A stretch of 64,000 nucleotides of DNA from Effrenium voratum (lineage: Eukaryota > Sar > Dinophyceae > Suessiales > Symbiodiniaceae): assembly GCA_963377175.1 (NCBI GenBank), contig CAUJNA010003773.1:296501-360500 (forward strand), read 5' to 3'. The translations under genes were made by a program, and so were the position numbers. Within the stretch, counting starts at the first letter, position 1; every line of letters starts with the position of its first letter. This document shows positions 54,941 through 64,000 of this stretch, in pieces. Below the pieces are notes generated by a model. It made no database searches. It was not told where the DNA came from and saw only the letters and a list, made by a program, of their open reading frames with translations.

Positions 54941-55250
54941 AGGCAACCCTTTCAAGAAACACTTTAAGGCAACCCTTTGAAGACACCCTTAGAAGAAACA
55001 CTTTGAAGAAACGCCTTTGAAGAAATTCTTTAAAGAAACCCTTGCGGAAAAGTCTGTCTGAAGACCTTTTTTGTGGAAATAGATTGAGGGCAGACTCCTT
55101 CGGACACCTCTTCGCAAGGCCCTTGTGGTCTGGAAGGCCTTTCTGGAAAGTGTCGAAAGAGTTTTGGGATCGAAAGGCCCCTCTGGAAGCACATTTTTTG
55201 GAAAGACCCGTCTCTTCTTGGAGACACCTTTCTGAAAAGAACCCTCTGAG
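54940..55250. repeat. Degenerate ctttgaagaaac repeat
   Basis: Many diverged copies of a ~12-20-base unit around aacactttgaagaaac and cctttgaagaaa. Both strands stay open because of the repeat; not taken as coding. Confidence 0.65.
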
Positions 55251-55689
55251 GTTGCAACCAAGGAGTCCCAGGTCCTCTCTATATACATCCTCTGTTTTTA
55301 TTCCTGGTCCGCAATAGAAAACCAGGCCGAGCTTGGCGTGTAAGGAGAGACGCAAACAGCTCCCGCTTCGAGCAAGGCGAAGACTTTTTTTCTGAACGTC
55401 CGCGTTACGGACACTAATTGAATTTAGTTTTGCGCACAGACGCGATGACGAAAGAATGAACGCGCGACAAACCATTCGCGGGCGTGTGGCGCGGGAGAGG
55501 ACATCGCGTTGTCTCCAGCGGGTTGAAGGCGAACTTGGTCGCAAGGTATCCTTGTCTCATGTTTTTGTTGACACTGCTTGGAACGCCATCCACAGGCCGT
55601 GGGTGGGAATATGGTTCGTTGACTTAAACAGCGCTGTGATGATGAGGAAAGCTGAGGGGACGCCGCTCCAAGCTGAGGAAAGAGCCAAG

Positions 55690-55965
55690 GGAAGAAGCGC
55701 AAACACGTCGTGCTCACAAAGCAGCACGTGTGCGAAATACACTTCCGCAGCTCCGTACGCGAAGTACAAATCCGCAGCTCCAGCTTGTGAGTCGCAACTT
55801 TGTAGTACATCTCTAGTATGCGACACACACTTCCGCAGCTCCAGCTCGGAAATCGCAATTTTGTAGCACAAGTCTAGCACGCTAAGTACACTTCTGCAGC
55901 TTCAGCTCAAAACTCACAACTTCCGCAGCTGCAGCTTGAAAGTCGTGACTTACGCCTCGTTATGT
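55690..55965. repeat. Short tandem repeat with cgcagctcc core
   Basis: About six copies of tccgcagctccagct separated by gaaatcgcaa..ttgtag and taagtacac-like words, decaying to the right. Confidence 0.7.
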
Positions 55966-56318
55966 TTTACTCCTATCGCTTTGCAGGATCTTTAAGCCAG
56001 AACCATTCAGGGGCACGTCCCTTCATACTTCTTTAGCGCGGGGTTATTTCGCAACCCCAAGTAGAAACCGCTCCGAGCCAAACCTGGGGGGCCGCGCAGC
56101 GCCAAAGAAGCGAACCTCAGGCAGAGGGGAAGGCTTGTAGGAAGACAGTCTACCCAGCTCAACCCAAAATATACGAGAGTTTAAACTTAAGGAAGTCGCG
56201 GTTGTTGGTCTTCAATGGCCTCCAATGTTATTGTAGGCTCTTCGTGTTCATTGTTTTGCTTCTATATAAATGCAATGGCTTGTGTGAACACAGAACTGTC
56301 TTATCTGAGGAAATGATG

Positions 56319-57523
56319 TTTCAATACCAACCAATTGCGAGGGGGTACCAATCGCATTCACATGTGCCCCCAGCTCATTACAAGTCGCGAGCCTTTGTGT
56401 GGGCCAGAAAACCTTGTCCCACACCCGATGAGGATTGATCTTGCCACCCCTAGAGTAGTGGATCCAGGCAACGCCCTGTTTGTGAAGACCCTCCAAGGGA
56501 AAGTGAGGACATCCTTGAGGCTCTTGAGGGGGGGAACGTAGACTCATCTCTAAGTGCGAATTCATCGCCTCGCCTTGAAGGTTGAAGAGGTGAAACAGGA
56601 CAATGTTCGAAAAGAAAAACCAATCAGTCAGTTGGTGACTGAAATTGGTTCATGGAAGCTCAAGATGGAAGAACGTTCACATGTCAGTCACCGGTTTTTG
56701 CGGTGTCGTCACGCTGGGCACGTCGGCAGCCGGCGGTGGTGGTTTCGGCGCTGGCGCCGCCACCGCCGCGGCCTGATGAGCGCGTCTCGCAGCGGTCGCG
56801 CCCGCACCCGTCGACTTTTGGGTCGACCAACGTGGTTGGCTCTGGCCAAAGGAGGCAAAAAACAATTGGTTTTGTTCAGGGTCAGGCAAGTACGATCTGA
56901 CAGGACCCCCCCCCCCGGAGTCGGTTGGAAAGAGGATGTTTCTCGATGAGCTCTTTTGGCGGCTTTGACTGAACGGGACTCTGTGTTTTGGACACCGCGC
57001 CAGTTGCCGGCGCCTGGTCATCAAGCTCATTGGAACCAAAATGATGGGTTTAAACATGTACAAAAGGGAAGTCGTGGTCGTTGGTCCTCAGCGGCCTCCA
57101 ATGTTTTTGTTGACTCTTCGCGTTCATTGTTTTGCTTCTATAATGCTCCAATGGTTTGTGTTATTATCCGCCGACCCCTTTCTCTAAAGGTAAAGCGGAG
57201 GCGCGTGGGAAGGGTTGGTTTTCGTCCTTGTCTTAATGGTGATTATCATCGCCACTGATGTTGTGATGGTTCGCAGCATCCACACCGACTTGGAACGCAG
57301 GTGACGCGTAGTCATGACTGTTATGATAACTGCTCATGCGAGGGATGCCTAGTGATGATCATCATCAGGATGTCGTCACGGTAAGTGCTGGTGATGCTGG
57401 GGGTGCGTAGTGTTGATATCATCAGGACCATCATCATCATCACCATCATGATCCGACTTGACACGCAGGGGGTGCAAAGTGGCGATTATCATCATGACTG
57501 CTGGCGATGCTGCGGATGCATAG
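56319..57523. repeat. Segmental duplication, copy 1 (1.2 kb)
   Basis: Nearly identical to 58774-60258 apart from scattered substitutions and one ~280-bp insertion in the other copy. It includes a GC-rich stretch at 56690-56830 whose minus-strand reading is Ala/Pro-rich and conserved between copies. No splice-supported exon or known domain was found, so I do not call a gene. Confidence 0.9.
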
Positions 57524-57535
57524 GATGCATATGCT

Positions 57536-57859
57536 GCGGATACATACATACATACATACATACATACATACATACATTCGTACATACATACATACATACA
57601 GACATACATACATACATACATTAAATTACCTACATACATACATACATACATACTTACATACATACATGCATACATACATTACATTACATTACATTACATT
57701 ACATTACATACATACATACATACATTACATACATACATGCACACAGACAGTACATACATACATATATACATACATACATACCTACCTACCTACCTACATA
57801 CATACATACATACATTACATTCCATTCCATTCCATTACATTACAGTACATTACATTACA

Positions 57860-57890
<31 letters not shown>

Positions 57891-57917
57891 CCTACATACA
57901 TACATACATTACATACA

Positions 57918-57948
<31 letters not shown>

Positions 57949-58034
57949 CATACATACATACATACCTACATACATACCTACATTACCTACCTACCTACAT
58001 TACCTACCTACCTACATTACATACATTACATACA

Positions 58035-58065
<31 letters not shown>

Positions 58066-58225
58066 CATACATACATACATACATACATACATACATACAT
58101 ACATACATACATACATACATACATACATACATACATACATACATACATACATACATACATACACATACATACATACATACATACATACATACATACATAC
58201 ATACATACATACATACATACATACA

Positions 58226-58257
<32 letters not shown>

Positions 58258-58645
58258 CATACACATACATACATACATACATACATACATACATACATAC
58301 ATACATACATACATACATACATACATACATACATACATACATACATACATACATACATACATACATACATACATACATACATACATACATACATACATAC
58401 ATACATACATACATACATACATACATACATACATACATACATACATACATACATACATACATACATACATACATACATACATTACATACATTACATTACA
58501 TTACATTACATTACATTACATTACATTACATTACATTACATTACATTACATTACATTACATTACATTACATTACATACATATACATACATACATACATTA
58601 CACGTTACAGTTACATTACATTACATTACATTACATTACATTGGG
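57536..58645. repeat. TACA / TTACA microsatellite, 1.1 kb
   Basis: Almost uninterrupted tacatacat repeats, with ttaca blocks near 57680-57720, 57825-57865 and 58480-58640. ORFs of 340-416 codons (repeating YIHT, or MYVC on the other strand) are purely repeat-derived. Confidence 0.98.
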
Positions 58646-58773
58646 GGATGGGGAGGATGGGGAGCAAGAGGGAGGGAGAGAGGACGACAGAACACACAAG
58701 GGAGACAAGGGAGAGAGGCAGAAGGAGAAAAGGGAGAGGACAATGTCGGCGGACTGAGCCGGAGGCTCTAAAG

Positions 58774-60258
58774 TTTCAATACCAACCAATTGCGAGGGGG
58801 TACCAATCGCATTCACATGTGCCCCCAGCTCATTGTCGCGAGCCTTTGTGTGGGCCAGAAAACCTTGTCCTCTGGCGGACGCTCAGGTGGCCACACTCGA
58901 CACAATCAAAGTTGGAGTCCGTAATGACTTAGCTCCCAAAGAGACGCGACTCTCAGTCAAAAGGATCTATGCTTGACTCAAATAGGCCCGACGCGCCAGA
59001 TTTGCGACAGGTCTTCAGAGGTCAGAATAGACAATTAGGTCTGAGACTCCTAAGCGCAATTTGAATGTAAGTCCAAGCACTGCTAAAGTCATTGAGGCAA
59101 GCGAATATCCGAAGCCGTCATCCTCAAGTCAAGAGTAGAGCAGAACACCTACGCCCCACCCGATGAGGATTGATCTTGCCACCCCTAGAGTAGTGGATCC
59201 AGGCAACGCCCTGTTTGTGAAGACCCTCCAAGGGAAAGTGAGGACATCCTTGAGGCTCTTGAGGGGGGGAACTTAGACTCATCTCTAAGTGCGAACTCAT
59301 CGCCTCGCCTTGAAGGTTGAAGAGGTGAAAAAGAACAATGTTCGAAAAGAAAAACCTATCAGTCAGTTGGTGACTGAAATTGGTTCATGGAAGCTCAAGA
59401 TGGAAGAACGTTCACATGTCAGTCACCGGTTTTTGCGGCGTCGTCACGCTGGGCACGTCGGCAGCCGGCGGTGGTGGTTTCGGCGCTGGCGCCGCCACCG
59501 CCGCGGCCTGATGAGCGCGTCTCGCAGCGGTCGCGCCCGCACCCGTCGACTTTTGGGTCGACCAACGTGGTTGGCTCTGGCCAAAGGAGGCAAAAAACAA
59601 TGGGTTTTGTTCAGGGTCAGGCAAGTACGATCTGACAGGACCCCCCCCCCCGGAGTCGGTTGGAAAGAGGATGTTTCTCGATGAGCTCTTTTGGCGGCTT
59701 TGACTGAACGGGACTCTGTGTTTTGGACACCGCGCCAGTTGCCGGCGCCTGGTCATCAAGCTCATTGGAACCAAAATGATGGGTTTAAACATGTACAAAA
59801 GGGAAGTCGTGGTCGTTGGTCCTCAGCGGCCTCCAATGTTTTTGTTGACTCTTCGCGTTCATTGTTTTGCTTCTATAATGCTCCAATGGTTTGTGTTATT
59901 ATCCGCCGACCCCTTTCTCTAAAGGTAAAGCGGAGGCGCGTGGGAAGGGTTCGTTTTCGTCCTTGTCTTAATGGTGATTATCATCGCCACTGATGTTGTG
60001 ATGGTTCGCAGCATCCACACCGACTTGGAACGCAGGTGACGCGTAGTCATGACTGTTATGATAACTGCTCATGCGAGGGATGCGTAGTGATGATCATCAT
60101 CAGGATGTCGTCACGGTAAGTGCTGGTGATGCTGGGGGTGCGTAGTGTTGATATCATCAGGATCATCATCATCATCACCATCATGATCCGACTTGACACG
60201 CAGGGGGTGCAAAGTGGCGATTATCATCATGACTGCTGGCGATGCTGCGGATGCATAG
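58774..60258. repeat. Segmental duplication, copy 2 (with ~280-bp insertion)
   Basis: Matches 56319-57523. The extra segment at about 58870-59153 sits between cttgtcc and acccgatgagg, which are nearly adjacent in copy 1. I see no terminal repeats in the insertion. Confidence 0.9.
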
Positions 60259-60699
60259 CGATGATTCTCAGCATCACTGATGTTGGGTGATGATTTGCAT
60301 CATCAGGATCATCATCATTATCGCGGTGTTCTTCTTTTTCATATATGTTTCAAGTGTGCCGTTAGACCTGACTTGTAGTTGGGGTGTGGAACATGTGGGT
60401 CTCGAAATTTGTGGTTCTCAGAAAACCCTTACGGCTGAAGCTGCGGACGGTAGGGGGGCCTAATTGAATATTTGTCTAATCTAAACATTAGTTTTCCCAG
60501 ACTTACATTTTGTTGGGACTCTGGAACAAACTTGTCCCGAACGCGTGTCAGAAGGCTGCCCGTCATAGAAAGAGGTCTGGCGTTCAGCATGTGTTCGCCA
60601 GATGTGTCGCTGCGTCCTCAAGCATCCGCAAGCGTCTGCAAGCGGTCGCCAGCGTCGCCGTGCCAATTTCGGACATGCGCCGCAAACTTTCGTGACAAA

Positions 60700-60890
60700 G
60701 TTGGATTTCGTGACAGTCGCAGTACTTTGGATCCGTTGCAAGCTCACTTTGCGTGACGGGCGCAGCACTTTGAGGCGCTTGCATCAAACTGATTCAAATT
60801 GTGCGGCAGGCGCTGTACTTTGGACCGTCGCGCCTTGAAACTCGCGACAGGCGCAGCACTTTCGGAGCACGACTCGCAGACAGATCGAAA
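60700..60890. repeat. Short tandem repeat with gcgcagcacttt core
   Basis: Four diverged copies of cgtgac..gcgcagcactttg at irregular ~45-70 bp spacing. Confidence 0.65.
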
Positions 60891-61119
60891 GGCGCATGGA
60901 CGCATAGACAGAAAGTCATACACAGGCAGGTTGGTTGACGCAAAGACAAACATGATATACAGGTTGATTGATGCGATTGATTGGTTGGATAACTAAGTAA
61001 ATGTGACTGGACAAATAGATCGATACATCGATAGCGAGCTGTGAAGATAGACCAGTAAATCGCCTGAAAAAGAAAAGAAAAGAAAGAAAGAAAACGAAAA
61101 GAGAAAAAGAAAAGGAAAG

Positions 61120-61250
61120 AAACATGGAAGGAAGGAAGGAAGGAAGGAAGGAAGGAAGGAAGGAAGGAAGGAAGGAAGGAAGGGAGGAAGGAAGGAAGGA
61201 AGGAAGCAAGGAAGGAAGGAAGCAAGGAAGGAAGGAAGGAAGGAAGGAAA
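61120..61250. repeat. GGAA microsatellite
   Basis: (GGAA)n with occasional interruptions, preceded by an aaaagaaaag tract from about 61060. The Leu/Pro/Ser/Phe-rich minus-strand ORFs are artefacts. Confidence 0.95.
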
Positions 61251-61479
61251 AAACAAAGAGAATAGATAGACATATCGATAGTACATCGATAGACTGATGG
61301 ACATAAGGACTTTCGTGAGAGGGGTGTTTTGGACCCAACAAGTGTGTTTTCTGGTTCCCTTGTGCTGTTGGACCCAACAAGAGTGCACTGCGCCTCCCTC
61401 TTGAAGAGCAATGGCTGTCCATACTTATTTCAAAATGTGTGCCAGACTGATGACGTACATGCACTTACTTCAGTGGTGA

Positions 61480-63110
61480 GCATGGGTTTGCAGCAGAAAC
61501 TCTTAACCCAATCAGATTTTTCTGAACGCGTTGGAATCAGAACATTTTGGCGATGTCAAACAACTCTGACATTTTCTGCGGAAAGATCGGAAATAATACC
61601 CTTTTCTTCTGCTTCTGTGAGCTGGAGTGTCTGACCCTGGGAGCTGGAACCTGGAATCCAGGAGCTGGGGTCAGACAATTATGAGTACGCGGGGCTGAAA
61701 TCAAAGCATCTCAAAAAAACACATGTTTTTGCCTGCTTCAGGAAGCAGGAATCAGAACATTTCAGAAAATATGATTTGTCTGATTCGGGAGCTGGAGCAC
61801 CAACATTTCATAAAGTTATGTTTTTCTCTCGAATCAGACAATTACCAGAATTTTGACTATGTCTAGTCAGAAACTGGAGGAGATTCGTGTGTTCTCTTTC
61901 CGGAAGGCTGGAATCATATTTTCAGAAAATTCAGCAATTTGCAGATTCCCGGATTCGGGGAGCAATCAGAAACTTGAAAACATTCTCTGAAGACCTGGAA
62001 TCAGACAATCTCAGAAATTCTGACAGTTCAGTTAATATCAATTTCACAACGTTCTGACATTTCCTGACTGGAATCAGAAGATCCTGACATGTTCTGAATC
62101 TGTGAACATTCATTTCTTTCTGACACGTTCCTCTTGCGAATCAGACTTTCAGAAATTGTCTGACTCCAGCTCCCAGATTCCAGCTCCCGAATTCAGGAAT
62201 GTTCAGAATTTTGTGAAATTTTCTGATTCCAGCTCCCGGCTTTAGAACGTTTCAGCATTTTCTTAAATTTTCTGATTACCGCTCCCGGCTTTGGAAAATT
62301 TCAGAAAATTCTAGAAAATTGCGCAATTCTCTGACTCCAGCTCCTGGATTCAGAAAACTTGATAAAATTCTGGACAAATTATGATTCCAGCTCCCGAATT
62401 CCAACTCCCAGATTCAGAAATCCAGTCCTTCTGAAATGTTCTATTTCCAGCTCCCGCATTCAACTTCGTATCTGTTCTGAAAGCTTCCGAAGTCAGTCAA
62501 ATTCAGAAAAATGCATCTTTCAGATTCAGAAAATGTTCAGGGAATTCTGAACTTTTTCTGACTCCAGCCCCCGGCAAACAGAAAACTTCAGGGGCTCAAA
62601 CTTCAGAAAAAATATTAACATTTCCCGGTAACCAGAATGTTCCGCGCATTGTCTGACTCCAGCCCGATATTAAAATATGCAGACTTTTCTGAAATGCTCT
62701 GATTCCAGATCGCGTTGAGACAGTTTCAGGATGATCTGATTGCTTTGGATTCCATCAAGCACTTTCAAGCCTTTCAGAAATTGTACGCTTGCCGCTCCAT
62801 ATCTGTGAAAACTTCCGATTCCACTCGCTTCTGAAGATTTTGATTTCAGTTTTCTTTGTTGTGGCTCCAGCTTTTTCGATTTGTTTGGATTCCAGTTTCT
62901 GATTTTGTCTGATTCTGGCTGCCTGAAATCAGAAGACTCTAGCTCCCGGAATCTCCCTGAATCAGAATTTTCCTGGGCAGAAGCAAAACATATTTTGCAG
63001 CTCCCCGGAATCTTGAAATTTCAGAATGTTCCGAAATTTTCTGAATCCAAGCTCCCGGATTCGGAAAATGTCAGAACGTACCAAAAAATCTGATTCCAGC
63101 CTTATGCTTT
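61480..63110. repeat. Degenerate tandem array around ctgattccagctcccg
   Basis: Words such as ctgattccagctcccgg, attcagaaaatt and ttctgactcc recur every few tens of bases. From about 61480 to 62100 the motif is mostly in one orientation (ggaatcagac, gggagctgg); from about 62150 to 63110 it is mostly the reverse complement. No coding sequence seen. Confidence 0.75.
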
Positions 63111-63544
63111 CAACAAATGGCTTCCCACAAATCCGAAAAGTCCCGACCCTAGTCTCAAATACGAACTTCTGCGCGTTGTTTGACGCTGGACCCTCCGCAA
63201 CTTTATAGACGCCATGCGAGACGCCCGAGTCACAAGACATCGGAGGACGCGCCGCGTGATTTTCGGCCCTGCAATCAGAGACGCCCGCGCAAGCTCCATA
63301 GGCTTCGTGGGCTTTAAGCTGCGCAAGTCAATAAGTGTGTTTGGCCATCCGGTAGCCAAATTTCAGTGCCCAACATCTGATACGTAGGGTACGGGGGGGG
63401 GGGGCCACGTGCCACGCGGTAATTTGATGACGTTCGACTAAACGTAGTCTTCGGGGAGTCGGTGTTTGCAAAACAGGGGTCCCAGGCTCGAATCCCCCTG
63501 CCGGCTCTTTGCTGCTTTTGCCGACGTCCGCTTGCGAAAACACT

Positions 63545-64000
63545 GGAAAACCCGTGTATTTTTGCGGGAAATACTGGGGAGCAAAGGGGACATGCAAGGA
63601 AGTGCAAGGAAATGAGGGGAGGAAATAGGAAGCCGACATGACAGGAAAGAAAGGGGAACTGAAAGGAACATGAAAGGGACAGAAATGAAAACAAGGGGAG
63701 TGCAGGGGGAATGAAAGGGAAACAAAGGACAAGGAAATCAATCGGCGCGACGGGAGATGTAGGGAAATGACTCGCAACGAAAGAACGGGACACACATGGA
63801 CAATGAAGCGGACATACCGAGAAAATGACAGGGACATGAAGGGGTGAGTTGAGAGGAATGGAAGAGACATGACCAGGACATCATGGGAAACGTGAAAAGG
63901 ACATGCAGGGGAAATCAAGGGGACAGCCAGTAGTAAGCAGACAGCTCAGGGTCATGAAGGGGCAGTGCCTGGATATCGAGAGAGAGATCGAGAGACAGCG
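63545..64000. repeat. Purine-rich low-complexity tract
   Basis: Degenerate aaaggggacatg and gaaatgaaaggga words run to the window edge, giving a strongly GA-biased plus strand. The Phe/Ser/Pro-rich minus-strand ORFs follow from composition. Confidence 0.8.

Noticed and set aside
57507..58771. Very long ORFs (up to 416 codons) encoding YIHT or MYVC repeats
   Set aside because: They are translations of the TACA microsatellite; every frame is open and no non-repeat domain exists.
60794..61464. Long Leu/Pro/Ser/Phe-rich minus-strand ORFs
   Set aside because: They arise from the GGAA microsatellite.
63420..63520. Possible tRNA (ggctcgaatcc resembles a B box, followed by a T run)
   Set aside because: No matching acceptor stem, D arm or A box at the right distance; at best a tRNA-derived repeat fragment.
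1..64000. CRISPR arrays, bacterial operons, ribosome-binding sites and rRNA genes
   Set aside because: None is present; the repeats lack uniform spacers and the gene structure is eukaryotic.

Overview
The window looks like nuclear DNA of a dinoflagellate, most likely a Suessiales/Symbiodiniaceae-type genome; this is inferred from gene structure, not from a marker gene. Recognisable genes are cut into many tiny exons (down to 21 bp). Introns start with GC or GA as often as GT, and acceptors almost always read AG|G. All recognised genes lie on the minus strand, and the space between and inside them is packed with short inverted-repeat elements, microsatellites and satellite-like arrays. Most long ORFs that run through satellites are artefacts; real coding sequence was recovered by translating short islands and requiring splice phase and protein-family order to agree.

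Layout. 1-1870: ~540-bp tandem satellite. 2500-3720: exons of an unrecognised gene. 4.7-6.5 kb: microsatellite, then ~100-bp repeats in a ~297-bp higher-order unit. 7.5-10.8 kb: phytanoyl-CoA dioxygenase-like (PhyH) gene. 11.6-31.8 kb: threonyl-tRNA synthetase (ThrRS) in about 29 small exons, with a PI-PLC X-domain gene nested in its largest intron (21178-23191). 32955-50482: a neutral ceramidase, reconstructed from a putative start to a stop in 30 exons (2076 nt, divisible by three). Its 2.76-kb intron contains a single-exon multi-pass membrane protein with a TIR-like domain (47319-48923). 50.5-56.3 kb: no gene I can support. 56.3-60.3 kb: two near-identical 1.2-kb segments flanking a 1.1-kb TACA microsatellite. 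60.7-64 kb: short tandem repeats, a GGAA microsatellite, a degenerate array whose motif changes orientation, and a purine-rich tract.

The genes do not form a pathway: protein synthesis (ThrRS), sphingolipid turnover (ceramidase), lipid or phosphodiester hydrolysis (PLC-like), an Fe(II)/2-oxoglutarate oxygenase and a TIR-like membrane protein. Their shared feature is architecture. Several families of short inverted-repeat elements recur inside introns of unrelated genes. Many introns are bounded by direct repeats of 5-14 bp that overlap the splice sites, as expected if introns arose from insertion of mobile 'introner' elements. Two host genes each carry a whole same-strand gene in their largest intron.

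Limits: I could not find the 3' parts of ThrRS (motif 3, anticodon-binding domain) or PhyH (distal iron ligand), nor the 5' ends of ThrRS and the PLC gene. Splice sites were read by eye and usually carry a one-base ambiguity, because a G is shared by both ends.
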